NCBI GenBank assembly: GCA_964580995.1
Contig: CAZOMV010000011.1
Location: 1-64,000, forward strand
Source of the DNA: JAKJEP01 sp964580995
Lineage (GTDB): Bacteria; Planctomycetota; Phycisphaerae; Sedimentisphaerales; SM23-30
Reading direction: 5' to 3'
DNA: 64,000 nt
The notes below the pieces were generated by a model. That model was given only the letters and a program-made list of their open reading frames with translations, was not told the DNA's origin and did not search any database. This document shows positions 16,536 through 26,220 of this stretch, in pieces (the first letter of the stretch is position 1; the number at the start of each line of letters is the position of its first letter). Made by a program: the position numbers and the translations under genes.

Positions 16536-18299
16536 TCATGGCGAAGCGGGGACGGCTTGGAGAGAGAAATTTTTGATGGCCATGCCGGTATTGAAGGTGC
16601 CGGAGATTTCCCAGCCCATATTCATGTTGACCACGGCGTAATCAGCCGGGTCGGCGTTCGAGAGGAAACCGCGTTTGACCGCTTCCTTTAAGCCATTTTT
16701 GATCTGCGGCAGCAAATCCTGGCGGATTGTTACCCATTGGCCGGATTTGAGCGGATTGGGATTCAGTAACTCACCCGCCACCGTATAAATGAATTTTTGC
16801 GTGGCATCCGCCTTGCCCCGATCCTCTGCCATATATAACGGCGGTATCTTATGCCGGTAATCGAAAAAGGGAACGCCAAACCAGAAATAATTGTTGAAAT
16901 CGGGAGATTCCGGCTTGATATTTTTAACAATCAAGAACAACTGAAACTGGGCGGTATGCAGGTTGGGATCATATTCCTCCGTTTTCATATGACAATCACA
17001 CCCGGTCAGTTGGATGGATATCCGCAGATTGATTTCCGCAAGCTGGGAGAGCGGGAATAGTTGGGGAGCGTCCTGCTCGATCAGCAGATGCGGCCAGCCT
17101 TGTCCGCTGATACGCGGAGTTGAGCCGTATTCAGCCTGACCGAAAATCTCCAGCAGCAGATCGCCGTACTCTGATTGCGGGCCGCCACGCAATATCCGTT
17201 TGCCTTCGTTACGATATTCCCTATCTCCGTTGGGATTTTTGATACATTTCGTCCCGGTCAGGTCATATTTCGTGGCCCACTGACAGATTCGCCATTGACC
17301 GGCAATGGATTCCGTAACCGGTTCCGGGAAGGCTTTCTCAAAATTCAAAACCGCGGCCACCTGGCGGCCCCGGGCTGAATCCGGAAAACTCAATTTGAAT
17401 CCGTTCGAAAAAGAGGTGTCGGCAAACAGAGGGACACCCTGAAAGGCGGCCTTTTTCCAAACACGAACATATTCGATACTAAAGGTGGAGGGCAGATCGC
17501 CATCATTCGGCAGGCCAAACCACTCCGGCATGGTTTCGCTGTCAAAATTCAAGGTCAGTGGCTGATGCCAGTGGGTATTTTCCACCCAGCGAATCAGCAC
17601 CCCGTCGAAATACCATTTGATTTTTTCGGCATCCCATTCCAGCCCATACACATGGAAATCGTCCGCAAGGTTTTCCGTCGCCGACCAGATCCCCTGCGTC
17701 TCCCAATGCTCAGGATCGGTGGGAGTCTTGAATACATGAACATTCATATTGATTTTTTTCTCGAAGCCGGGAGCACCGCCGCCGATTTCAAACACGTCGA
17801 TCTCCGTCCACAGGTTCGGATCGGCCTGGTAAAACCAGAAGGAGCTGGAGCCGCACGACTTCATCGGCCGGCATTTAACTTCAAAATAGCCGTACAGGAC
17901 CGTAATTTTGCTTTTCACGGCGGCGGAAGTATAGGTATGATATCCCTGATCCTTCGGCATCTCCGGAACTTCCTGCTTCTGCATTAAAAGATGAAGCTGA
18001 CCGTCGTGAACCTGCACATTCCCCGGATAAAAGTAGGCCGGCTGCCGCCCCAGCCACCCCGGATTGCGATCATACCATTTATCCGCATCAAGCTTCTCCC
18101 CCTCGAATTCATCCCACAGGGCTTGATAGGCAACCCATCCACCCTCGTTCCCCTGATCGGAAAGAGGCAGCGCCTCGGTAATTCGCTCAGGAATCGGACC
18201 AATCGGCTCGGTCCGAAGCCATCCGGAAGGCATCGTTCGTGCCCAAAGAAGCAGAGGGAATAACAGGATAAGAACTAAAGTGGTTTTTCTGCAAAGCAT
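16536..18299 (-). CDS. GH16 glycoside hydrolase, agarase/carrageenase-like
   Basis: An exported enzyme (587 aa) with an N-terminal signal peptide (VLILLFPLLLWA). The GH16 beta-jelly-roll covers about residues 55-295 and carries the catalytic signature E-I-D-V-F-E at 166-171 (nucleophile E166, helper D168, acid/base E171) in WTEIDVFEIGGG. Flanking phrases such as SSFWFYQADPNLWTEID and GLEWDAEKIKWYFDG fit the marine-galactan branch (agarase, porphyranase, kappa-carrageenase) better than laminarinases, but the exact substrate is inferred. The C-terminal ~290 residues form an extra, unrecognised module, possibly carbohydrate-binding. It is 38 bp downstream of the AOR gene on the same strand. Confidence 0.88.
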   Translation of the reverse strand: MLCRKTTLVLILLFPLLLWARTMPSGWLRTEPIGPIPERITEALPLSDQGNEGGWVAYQALWDEFEGEKLDADKWYDRNPGWLGRQPAYFYPGNVQVHDGQLHLLMQKQEVPEMPKDQGYHTYTSAAVKSKITVLYGYFEVKCRPMKSCGSSSFWFYQADPNLWTEIDVFEIGGGAPGFEKKINMNVHVFKTPTDPEHWETQGIWSATENLADDFHVYGLEWDAEKIKWYFDGVLIRWVENTHWHQPLTLNFDSETMPEWFGLPNDGDLPSTFSIEYVRVWKKAAFQGVPLFADTSFSNGFKLSFPDSARGRQVAAVLNFEKAFPEPVTESIAGQWRICQWATKYDLTGTKCIKNPNGDREYRNEGKRILRGGPQSEYGDLLLEIFGQAEYGSTPRISGQGWPHLLIEQDAPQLFPLSQLAEINLRISIQLTGCDCHMKTEEYDPNLHTAQFQLFLIVKNIKPESPDFNNYFWFGVPFFDYRHKIPPLYMAEDRGKADATQKFIYTVAGELLNPNPLKSGQWVTIRQDLLPQIKNGLKEAVKRGFLSNADPADYAVVNMNMGWEISGTFNTGMAIKNFSLQAVPASP

Positions 18300-18337
18300 C
18301 TTCAGATCCTTATGCTCGTAGTTTGGTGATTGTATAT

Positions 18338-20107
18338 TTATTCCGCCAATACCCGCTGCACGAAATGGTCCGCCGCCCGCCGGATATACTCCTCGGAAAC
18401 CGGAAGTTCAAACGGTGCGGCCGTCTCGCTGAACCGTTTCGGGAATTTCACCTTGCTGACATCAAAATTTTCCCGAATCTTGAACCGATACTTCTCCGCC
18501 AGAATCTTCCGCCCCAGCCGCCGCAGTTCCTCCTCCGTCCCAAACGGCATCCCCGAAACCTCCAGCACCTTCAGCACCGTCTCCGGCTTGTATATCCCCC
18601 GCGCAAAAAAGCACACCACCAGGCTCGACAAAACCTGCCGCCACTGCTCCTCCTTCACCAGCAGCTCCGCCACCTCCTCCGGCGTGGTATCCTTCTTCTT
18701 CGACAGCGTCTTCTGATCCACCGAATACCCCGCATTATCCAGATGGCTGTGCCGGGCGCCCACCAGACAGCCGATATGGGCCGCCGGTCCCGTATGATAA
18801 CCTGGCATTTCGTTGCCGCCCCAGGCCATCGCAAAATCCGCCCCGCCATAAACACTCGAAGTGTAATCCACTCCCTGGGCCAGCGCCCGGTAAAAATCAC
18901 TCGGCGGCTCCACAATATTTCGAATCGCCCGGACATACTGGCCCCAGTCTCCCCAGTTCAGCCGCAGCCCCGCCGTTTCCGACTCCGGAATCAGCCCCTT
19001 CTGTATCGCCTCCGTCGCCCACGCCAGCACCACACCCGTACTCATCGAATCCAGCCCATACACCTCCACCTCGTCCATCAGCCGCAGCAGCCCCGGAACA
19101 TCCGATATCCCCAGCATCGTCCCTAGCGCATAAATCGGCTCATAATCATAACTCACCATCGACGTCTTGTAAAAGTACGGCTCATCCTCATACGGCTGCC
19201 GCAGCGCCGCCAGATGAATACATCCCACCGGGCAGTGGCTGCACGCCACCCGCCGCCCCAGATAATGTTGCGCAAAGGCCTCCCCTGAAATCTTCTCCGC
19301 CCCCTCAAATCGCCCCTGCTGCAAATTCCGCGTCGGCAGCCCGCCCATCTCATTCAGCGGCAGAATATTCTCAGACGTTCCCAGCTCATGATACTTCTTC
19401 ATCACCTCCGACTCGACCGTCGTCTTGAAAATCTCATCATACAACTGCCGGTATTGCTTCCGATCCGCCACCGGGATCGTCTGGCTGCCCGACACCACCA
19501 TGGCCTTGAGCTTCTTGCTGCCGAACACCGCCCCCAGCCCCAGCCGCCCGAAATGCCGGTACGTCTCCATCGTCACGCACGCATACGGCACCAGCTTCTC
19601 GCCTGCCCGCCCGATCCGCATAATCGTCCGTGCCCCGGCCCCGCCTTCCCGGTCCCGCAGAATCCGGCCCACCGTGTAGCAGTTCCTCACTCCCCATAGC
19701 GCCGACGCATCCCGAAAATGCACCTTCCCCCCGTGGACTGCCAGATACACCGGAGTTTCGCTGGCCCCCCGAATCACCATCGCCCCATACCCCGCCAGCC
19801 GGATCGACACTGCACTCCGCCCGCCCGCATGGCTCTCCCCCAGGTTTTTCGTGTGCGGCGACTTGAAAAACGCCGTCGTCTTGGACGCCAGCGGAAACAG
19901 CGACGTCGCCGGCCCCACCGACAGGATAATCGGATTCTCCGGCCCCAGCGTCTCCGCCCCCGCCGGGCATTCTTCGGCGAGCAGTTTGATTCCCACCCCC
20001 GCGCCGCCCAGCCATTCCTCATACAAATCCCGCCGGTCCTCCACCCAAGACCGCCGCCGGCTCAAATCCACATACAAAACCCTGCCCAGCGTATCTTCCT
20101 TGATCAT
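18338..20107 (-). CDS. Aldehyde:ferredoxin oxidoreductase (AOR family)
   Basis: The 589-aa protein belongs to the tungsten/molybdenum bis-pterin AOR family, which oxidises aldehydes to acids and reduces ferredoxin in the cytosol. The start MIKEDTLGRVLYVDLS is the family N-terminus. The [4Fe-4S] ligands are visible as C289-x2-C292-x3-C296 (CSHCPVGC) and Cys447, at nearly the positions known for the Pyrococcus enzyme. The ATG at 20107 overlaps the ferredoxin-like stop as ATGA, which is why it is preferred over an upstream in-frame start. Close coupling implies that the four-cluster ferredoxin is its electron partner. Physiological aldehyde unknown; sugar fermentation products are plausible given the glycosidase neighbours. 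Confidence 0.92.
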   Translation of the reverse strand: MIKEDTLGRVLYVDLSRRRSWVEDRRDLYEEWLGGAGVGIKLLAEECPAGAETLGPENPIILSVGPATSLFPLASKTTAFFKSPHTKNLGESHAGGRSAVSIRLAGYGAMVIRGASETPVYLAVHGGKVHFRDASALWGVRNCYTVGRILRDREGGAGARTIMRIGRAGEKLVPYACVTMETYRHFGRLGLGAVFGSKKLKAMVVSGSQTIPVADRKQYRQLYDEIFKTTVESEVMKKYHELGTSENILPLNEMGGLPTRNLQQGRFEGAEKISGEAFAQHYLGRRVACSHCPVGCIHLAALRQPYEDEPYFYKTSMVSYDYEPIYALGTMLGISDVPGLLRLMDEVEVYGLDSMSTGVVLAWATEAIQKGLIPESETAGLRLNWGDWGQYVRAIRNIVEPPSDFYRALAQGVDYTSSVYGGADFAMAWGGNEMPGYHTGPAAHIGCLVGARHSHLDNAGYSVDQKTLSKKKDTTPEEVAELLVKEEQWRQVLSSLVVCFFARGIYKPETVLKVLEVSGMPFGTEEELRRLGRKILAEKYRFKIRENFDVSKVKFPKRFSETAAPFELPVSEEYIRRAADHFVQRVLAE

Positions 20108-20520
20108 GGCTTCACCTCCGCCCCGCACTCCTCCATCGCCAGCACCCCATACGGACAATACGAAACGCATATCCCGCACCGGACGCAGATCATCGGCTTT
20201 TGAATTTCCTCATTCCAGAAAATCGCCCCGAACGGACAGGCCCCCACGCATAGCTTGCACCCGATGCACTTGTTCGCGTTAAAATCCACCCCCCGGTCCG
20301 CCCGCCGCACCAGCGCCTCCGTCGGGCACACCGCCGCGCACGAAGGCAGCTCGCACATCCGGCAGACCACCACCACAAATCCCTTCTCGATGCCCCCGTC
20401 CGACCGCACATGGATCCGCCGGTCCGCCAGACCCCCGCTGCCGCCGCGCCGCGCACAGGCAAACATGCAGCTTTGACACCCGATGCACTTCTCACTATCA
20501 ACCACTGCCAGCCTTTTCAT
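20104..20520 (-). CDS. Four-cluster ferredoxin-type electron-transfer subunit
   Basis: The 138-aa protein contains 16 cysteines in four [4Fe-4S] sets: 12/15/18/22, 53/56/61/65, 85/88/91/95 and 112/115/118/122, in the order used by DMSO-reductase-type iron-sulfur subunits (CIGCQSCMFAC, CRMCELPSC, CIGCKLCVGACP, CVRCGICVSYCP). No signal peptide, so cytosolic. AGGAG precedes the ATG. Its stop codon overlaps the AOR start by four bases, so the two are translated together and should form one complex that passes electrons from aldehyde oxidation. The gene is distinctly GC-rich. Confidence 0.93.
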   Translation of the reverse strand: MKRLAVVDSEKCIGCQSCMFACARRGGSGGLADRRIHVRSDGGIEKGFVVVVCRMCELPSCAAVCPTEALVRRADRGVDFNANKCIGCKLCVGACPFGAIFWNEEIQKPMICVRCGICVSYCPYGVLAMEECGAEVKP

Positions 20521-20657
20521 GGTTCCGTTTCTCCTGTTTGTTGAATATGATACCTGCGGATTCTACCCTCTCCCGCTTGCCAACGCAATAGTTTCCACAA
20601 TCCGGCTTCGTGAAAACTTAGAACCATCGGATTTACTGGTGAGTTTGGAAACTTCAG

Positions 20658-23600
20658 TTAATATCCCAGTCCCGCCCGCACTTCCGGAAAATCCGCCGGT
20701 AGGGGGGCTAACGGTTGATCCGCCTCCTGCCCGGCAAACCGGATCATATTCCGCAGCAGCCGCTCCGCCGCCGGATGCGTATCCAGATTCTCCTCTATAC
20801 GTAGGGTATTGAGCACGAACCGGCCGGCCCCCAGCTTATACACGCCCACCAGCAAGCCCGACGAATAGCGGAACGAAGTTTCCATCGCCCCGGCCGCCGC
20901 CTCCGCTGGCGTATCCAAACCGGAAAAAACATAATCGGGGATCAGCTCCCGGTAATAGGTATAATCCATCAGACCTCCCGCCGGCAAGCCCTCAAAAATC
21001 GGATGGTTCTTGGCCCATTCATCCTTGGGATATACCCACCCGAAAATCCGCAGCAGCGTCCCCTTATTTTTCAGCGGCAGCCAGTGCAGGGGATTACCCT
21101 CCAGCGCAAATACTTCCGGCCGCAAAAAAATTACGGTCGAACCCTGCGCCATCCGCTCCGCCAACTGCCGAAAAATTTCCGCCTTTTTCTCGGCGGCCAG
21201 ATCATCAAATACGATGATAACCTGCCGGCGGCTTGGATCTGCCGCCTCTAGGGGTATGGTCTGAATATGGTTTCTTTTCAGCCAGTCGCCGGGGTTCCTG
21301 CCCACCAAAACCACTTCCGTTTCTACGTCCGGCATGAACTGGCGGTCCGTCACATAAAATTCCACCTCACCGCCGGCCGCCGCCGCCCCGTGCTCGAACG
21401 TGGCCACCCAGTGATACTTCCCCTCCGGCCAGTCCGCCTTCACTTCCTCCGAAAAAACCCCAAACGCCAGCGGCGGTTCCAAACCATCCACTACCCCCGG
21501 CACCTTCACCTGAATCTTCCGGCTGAAAACTGGTTGCCGCCCGGCGTCGAATACCTCCAGCTGGGCCGGGTATTCCCCGGCGGCCAGCACATCCTCATTG
21601 GCCAGCACCGCTTCCAGCCGAATGGCGGCCCCCCGGTAAACATGTACCGGCTCGACAAACAAACACCACCGCAAAGGATAAAAGCCGTCGAACATAGCCT
21701 CGAACGCCCCCGGCTTCCATTCCCGGAAATACGTATTGGCCACTCCCTCGCCCGTCTGGCCATGATCCAGCGCCCCGGTCAGATTCACCCCGTTGATATG
21801 CGGATTGGCACGGATGGCATTGAATCCCAGCGTTCGCTGACCGGCCATCTTCGCCTGGCATTGCCGGAAAAAATCCTCCGGCCGCCCGAAAGCCTCCGCC
21901 ATCTGCCAACGCTGCCAATCAGCCATAAACTGCTCCAGCCGATGTGGAAAGCTGGATCGCCGCGTATAATAAACCTGCGCATCCGCCCGCTGTTCAAACT
22001 GCCGCGCCAGCCGGGCCATATCCACCCCGCTGGCAATGCCGTACTCGGAAACATATACATTTTTGCCGCCCTCGCCCGCCGTTCGCAGCAGTTTGATAAT
22101 CTCTGCATCATGCGGCACCCGCGGGTAAATGTGTACATCGCCCGCCCCCGGCACATAGGCCGCCACCTGCCCCCGGTGCGGCGGAATATGCTGCGAAGTA
22201 ATTTCCGTCTTCGGAGGATTTGTTGGATCCTCCTGCCCCAGCAGACACTGCCACTGGCTGGAACCCGGATTCGCAGCCGACCCAATATCCAGCCGGCAAT
22301 CCCACCGCCCGCTGTGCAGCCACACCAGCCGGCCCGGGTCGATTTCCCGGATCATCCCCAGGCTGTTCACCGCCGCCTCGAACACCGCCCCGTTGTCCTT
22401 CACCCACGGCGTCGGGCATTCGTTCAGCAGACCCCACATCACCACACTCACATGGTTGCGATCCCGCAATATCGCACAGCGCAGCGACTGGCGGAACCGC
22501 TCCTCCATCCAGAGCGAATTCTCCAGCAGCCAGCTCCCCCGGTGCTCCGCGTAAATCAGCAGCCCAATTTCATCGCACAGGTCCAGTTGCTGCCGGTTTG
22601 GCGTCCCCATAATCCATCGCACCATATTGAATCCCATCGTCTTCAGATTCAGCATATCGCGCCGCGGAAAATCAGGCAGATAGGCGGTGAACAACTGGTC
22701 CGTCACCGGGCAGTCGTTGCCCGTGTGCGTGCTCCGCAGAAAAAGCCGCCTGCCGTTCAGCCGGAAATACCCCTTGTCCACCCGGAAATCCCGAAATCCG
22801 CAGCGAAGCGTCTTGACATCCGCCCCCGCTTCCCCCTGCAGCCGGGCGGTAAACTGATACAAATACGGATCGTCCAGTTGCCACAGCCGCGGATTCGGAA
22901 TCCGCAGCCTGCTCTTCCACACCGTTTCCCCCGCCTCCAGCTTTTTCTCCAGCCTCTGACTGACGATCGCATCCCCCGCCAGCACCGGCGCCGCCGCCAG
23001 CTCCAGGCTGGCATCCGCCTGCCCGGCCCCGCGGTTGCGTATCTTCACTTCTACCTCGATATCCCCCGTTTCCGCCTGCGGCTGCACAAAAACATCCTCG
23101 ATATACACCTCCGGCACCAAGAGCAATTCCACCGAATCCTCGATGCCGGTATAGTTAAATGCGTACCCACCCGGAATCTGCCCCTGAACGAAGTTGTCCA
23201 CCCCTTTCCGGCTCGACCCGATCACCCGCACCGCCAGCCGGTTCCCCGGCCCCGGCTTCGCCGCCTCGGTAATATCGAACACAAACGGCCCGCCGCCGCA
23301 CTCGTGCTCCCCCAGCCGCACCCCGTTCAGCCAGACCTCCGCATAATAATAAACCGACCAGAACCGCAGCAGAATCCGCTCTCCGGCCTCCGGCCCGGGA
23401 ATCTCTACCTCCCGCCAGTACCACACCGTATCGAAATAGTCCGGCCACACATCCTGGCTCAGCCACGGCACCCGCATCGTCTCCGCCTCCTCCACTGGCT
23501 GCCGGAACCATTCCTTCTCGCGCCCGATATTCTCCGGATCTTTCGCTGCCAGCCACTGCCCGTCCAGCGAAATCATCTGCACCATCCCGCCTTCGTCGCT

Positions 23601-23663
23601 GGCGTAAACCGAACATATACTGCAGAATAGAATCAGAATATAAATCAACCTGAACTGTCTCAT
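20658..23663 (-). CDS. GH2 glycoside hydrolase, paralogue A (short form)
   Basis: The exported enzyme (1001 aa) opens with a signal peptide (IYILILFCSICSVYAS), then a galactose-binding-like jelly roll (about 30-190), an Ig-like domain (190-290), a TIM barrel and C-terminal Ig-like and glutamine-amidotransferase-like domains. Acid/base Glu415 lies in WGLLNE and nucleophile Glu540 in YVSEYG, 125 residues apart. The C-terminal segment from about 820 (VIIVFDDLAAEKK to ADFPEVRAGLGY) resembles the ThuA/amidotransferase fold. Two larger paralogues further right share the whole frame but carry a ~160-residue insertion absent here. Beta-galactosidase or beta-glucuronidase-like activity is a family-level guess. 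It is first of a leftward run with the ferredoxin and AOR genes. Confidence 0.9.
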   Translation of the reverse strand: MRQFRLIYILILFCSICSVYASDEGGMVQMISLDGQWLAAKDPENIGREKEWFRQPVEEAETMRVPWLSQDVWPDYFDTVWYWREVEIPGPEAGERILLRFWSVYYYAEVWLNGVRLGEHECGGGPFVFDITEAAKPGPGNRLAVRVIGSSRKGVDNFVQGQIPGGYAFNYTGIEDSVELLLVPEVYIEDVFVQPQAETGDIEVEVKIRNRGAGQADASLELAAAPVLAGDAIVSQRLEKKLEAGETVWKSRLRIPNPRLWQLDDPYLYQFTARLQGEAGADVKTLRCGFRDFRVDKGYFRLNGRRLFLRSTHTGNDCPVTDQLFTAYLPDFPRRDMLNLKTMGFNMVRWIMGTPNRQQLDLCDEIGLLIYAEHRGSWLLENSLWMEERFRQSLRCAILRDRNHVSVVMWGLLNECPTPWVKDNGAVFEAAVNSLGMIREIDPGRLVWLHSGRWDCRLDIGSAANPGSSQWQCLLGQEDPTNPPKTEITSQHIPPHRGQVAAYVPGAGDVHIYPRVPHDAEIIKLLRTAGEGGKNVYVSEYGIASGVDMARLARQFEQRADAQVYYTRRSSFPHRLEQFMADWQRWQMAEAFGRPEDFFRQCQAKMAGQRTLGFNAIRANPHINGVNLTGALDHGQTGEGVANTYFREWKPGAFEAMFDGFYPLRWCLFVEPVHVYRGAAIRLEAVLANEDVLAAGEYPAQLEVFDAGRQPVFSRKIQVKVPGVVDGLEPPLAFGVFSEEVKADWPEGKYHWVATFEHGAAAAGGEVEFYVTDRQFMPDVETEVVLVGRNPGDWLKRNHIQTIPLEAADPSRRQVIIVFDDLAAEKKAEIFRQLAERMAQGSTVIFLRPEVFALEGNPLHWLPLKNKGTLLRIFGWVYPKDEWAKNHPIFEGLPAGGLMDYTYYRELIPDYVFSGLDTPAEAAAGAMETSFRYSSGLLVGVYKLGAGRFVLNTLRIEENLDTHPAAERLLRNMIRFAGQEADQPLAPLPADFPEVRAGLGY

Positions 23664-23708
23664 GATTTCTATCTCCGTTTTAATGTGACGTTTTGATTTT
23701 ACGGATAT

Positions 23709-23737
23709 ACTATACCCTCACAACCTCAAGCTGTAAA
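23709..23737 (-). promoter_or_regulatory. Putative promoter of the GH2-AOR-GH16 run
   Basis: Minus-strand TTTACA (23737-23732) and TATAGT (23714-23709) with a 17-bp spacer, about 45 bp before the GH2 start codon. No operator dyad stands out. Confidence 0.6.
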
Positions 23738-23936
23738 GAAGGTGAAAAAATCCGCTTTTGTATGAAATCCGGCTTTCAAGCGGTTTTTATTACAAAAAAA
23801 ACAATACAAAATCCACAATCTTCTACTTCCTCCCTCTGTAAAACGTAAAAATTTCTGCAAATTTTCTTTTATCCATGGTCTTCCCAGCCATATAATTCAA
23901 ACCAGCCGAAATAGTTTATATTTGAGGATAAAATGG

Positions 23937-25154
23937 ATGAAAAAACATGATAGTATTTTCTCGGATCGAATCACGGACGTTCCGCGTTCATTCATTCGCG
24001 AGATCCTCAAGGTTGCTCTCGATCCTTCCGTGATCTCTTTTGCCGGCGGGCTGCCAAATAGAGCTTTGTTTCCTGTCGAGGAACTTAAAGAAGCAACCAA
24101 CAAGGTGTTCGATGCCCATGCCCGAGACGTTCTGCAGTACGGTAGCTCAGAGGGCCATCCGGAGCTGAGGGCTTATATCTCGGCACGATATCGACAGATG
24201 AGTAACTTGGATATCCCCGTCGAAAATATCCTGATTACCAGCGGTTCTCAACAGGGCCTGGATCTTTTGGGAAAAATCCTCCTCAACGATGGGGATGGCG
24301 TCGTGATGGAAGAGCCTGGTTATCTCGGAGCGATACAAGCCTTCTCGCTTTACCAGCCCCGATTTCTTCCCGTACCGGTTTCCAGCCGGGGAATGGATTC
24401 GGAAAGACTGCGATGGGTTATGTCTTCGGAAAGTCCGAAACTAATGTATACGGTTCCGAATTTTCAGAATCCATCCGGCATCTCCTATACCGAACAGAAT
24501 CGGCAGGAGGTATCCAGAATACTTGAGGGGACCAGCACCATATTGATTGAGGATGATCCCTATGGTGAGTTGCGGTTTGCAGGTGAAATCAAATCCTCTT
24601 TCAAGAAATTATTGCCGGACAATACGGTATTGCTTGGGTCTTTCTCCAAATGTATTGTTCCGGGCTTTCGGCTGGGATGGATGGTTGCGCCGACTCCCAT
24701 TATGAAGAATCTCATTACCGCAAAACAGGCAACGGACCTCCACACTAGCCACTTTACTCAGAGCATCGTGTATCAATACTTGCGGGATAATAGTATGGAT
24801 AAACATATCAAGACCATCCGGGAGGTGTATGGGAAACAGTGCCAGGCCATGCTGAGCAGTATGCAGACGGACTTCCCGTCCGGCGTCACCTATACCGAGC
24901 CGGAGGGAGGCATGTTTCTCTGGGTTGAATTACCGCCGAACATGGCAGCGATAGACCTGTTTGAACTGGCACTAAAAGACAAAGTTATTTTTGTGCCGGG
25001 CGACCCCTTCTATGTCAATAGAACCCGTACTAATACTCTGCGGCTCAATTTCTCCTGTGTGGATGAGAAGACCATCAGTACCGGTATCCGAAAACTGTCA
25101 AACGCAATCAGAAAAATCGTAGGAACAGGAGCATGTCAACCGAATCGGGCATGA
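23937..25154 (+). CDS. PLP-dependent aminotransferase, class I/II
   Basis: A cytosolic 405-aa fold-type I aminotransferase of the 2-aminoadipate/LysN-like (MocR-related but without HTH) group. The family opening SFAGGLPNRALFPVEEL is clear, ITSGSQQGLDLLGK contacts the phosphate, PNFQNPSG marks the substrate pocket and SFSKCIVPGFRLGWM contains the Schiff-base lysine. The C-terminal arginine motif NTLRLNFS binds the substrate carboxylate. The ATG at 23937 is chosen because GAGG lies nine bases upstream. A weak TATAAT at 23891 may be its -10 element. Exact substrate (aminoadipate, branched-chain or aromatic amino acid) cannot be told. Confidence 0.9.
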   Translation: MKKHDSIFSDRITDVPRSFIREILKVALDPSVISFAGGLPNRALFPVEELKEATNKVFDAHARDVLQYGSSEGHPELRAYISARYRQMSNLDIPVENILITSGSQQGLDLLGKILLNDGDGVVMEEPGYLGAIQAFSLYQPRFLPVPVSSRGMDSERLRWVMSSESPKLMYTVPNFQNPSGISYTEQNRQEVSRILEGTSTILIEDDPYGELRFAGEIKSSFKKLLPDNTVLLGSFSKCIVPGFRLGWMVAPTPIMKNLITAKQATDLHTSHFTQSIVYQYLRDNSMDKHIKTIREVYGKQCQAMLSSMQTDFPSGVTYTEPEGGMFLWVELPPNMAAIDLFELALKDKVIFVPGDPFYVNRTRTNTLRLNFSCVDEKTISTGIRKLSNAIRKIVGTGACQPNRA

Positions 25155-25187
25155 GGCGTCTTATTCCTCTGTGAACGAGGATTAAAA

Positions 25188-26195
25188 TTATTCCAGAGCG
25201 GCCTGGGCCATGGCTTCCACGTTGGCGGGGGGGACGTTGGGCAGCATCGCCTCGTGGCTGGGGCTGACGATCAGATTGGGGCCGAGCAATGTCTTGACAC
25301 GCCAGACGTCTTCTTTGATGTGTTCGGGTGTGGCGTTGACTAGCAGATCCTGGGTATCGATTCCGCCCATGAAGGCGATTTTACCCTTGAAATCCCGGGC
25401 GAGGGTCTGGGCATCCATATCGACCGCTTTGGCTTGGAGGGGATGGAGACAGTTGACATGGGCCGCAATCAGCCGGTCGATCACTTTATGAATCGAGCCG
25501 CAGGAATGCAGGATTACCTGATACCCATGCCGATGAGCCTGGTCGGTGAATTTTTGGAACCAGGGCATGATAAACTCATCAAATTGTTTCGGCCCGCAGA
25601 TCAGATCCAGTTGCGTGCCGAAATCGTTGCCGAAAAAGAAGCCGTCGATCAAATTACCGGCCGCTTCGAAAAACCGCTCGTTGGCTACATAGTAAAAGGA
25701 ACAGACCTTATCCGTCACCGCATGCACCAGTTCGGGATTGGAATACATATTCATCATGTAATTTTCCATGCCGAAAAGATCCATGATATTGTGATAGAAA
25801 CAGGTCCAGAAGCCGCTGGCACGGTAAAGATCGCCTGCTTTTCGGAGGGTAGCGAGGCATTCGTCAAAATTCAGGTAATCCGGATTGGGCCAGTCGTAGG
25901 ATGCCATGTCAGCGGGGCTTTGGGCCTGAGCTAGGGGGTACGACGCCCCCTGACGGTGTAAACCCTCATCGAACATCGACTTGCCGTGGGGATGCTGATA
26001 GGTGGTCGCGAAAAATTGGGGGCAAATCCAGCGAAAATCATCCCGGAGTTTTATCCGCAATTCTTCTTCGGTTTGTGTGCCGAAATACCGGTACAGAATC
26101 GGCCAGGTATCCGGATGCGGATTACCCATCCAAAAGCCGCAGCGGTCAGGCTTTTGGCCGGCGATAATGGTTCGGATACGTTCTCGGCTGTTCAA
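25188..26195 (-). CDS. Uroporphyrinogen decarboxylase-like (URO-D/MtaA family) protein
   Basis: The 335-aa protein shows the URO-D barrel: N-terminal SRERIRTIIAGQKPDR, central HSCGSIHKVID (the cysteine-histidine region used by corrinoid-type methyltransferases to hold zinc) and C-terminal FMGGIDTQDLLVNATPEHIK. It is shorter and more divergent than HemE, and no other haem gene is near, so a methyltransferase or demethylase role is more likely than haem synthesis. No corrinoid protein is adjacent to confirm it. The start is a TTG at 26195 with GGAG nine bases upstream. It follows efp by 25 bp on the same strand. Confidence 0.82.
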   Translation of the reverse strand: MNSRERIRTIIAGQKPDRCGFWMGNPHPDTWPILYRYFGTQTEEELRIKLRDDFRWICPQFFATTYQHPHGKSMFDEGLHRQGASYPLAQAQSPADMASYDWPNPDYLNFDECLATLRKAGDLYRASGFWTCFYHNIMDLFGMENYMMNMYSNPELVHAVTDKVCSFYYVANERFFEAAGNLIDGFFFGNDFGTQLDLICGPKQFDEFIMPWFQKFTDQAHRHGYQVILHSCGSIHKVIDRLIAAHVNCLHPLQAKAVDMDAQTLARDFKGKIAFMGGIDTQDLLVNATPEHIKEDVWRVKTLLGPNLIVSPSHEAMLPNVPPANVEAMAQAALE

Positions 26196-26220
26196 AGATT
26201 CACACTCCCGGGAGAAACAG

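Noticed and set aside
21267..23630. 787-codon open frame on the plus strand
   Set aside because: Antisense to GH2 paralogue A; long only because the GC-rich gene has few stops in this frame, and its product is Pro/Arg/His-rich.
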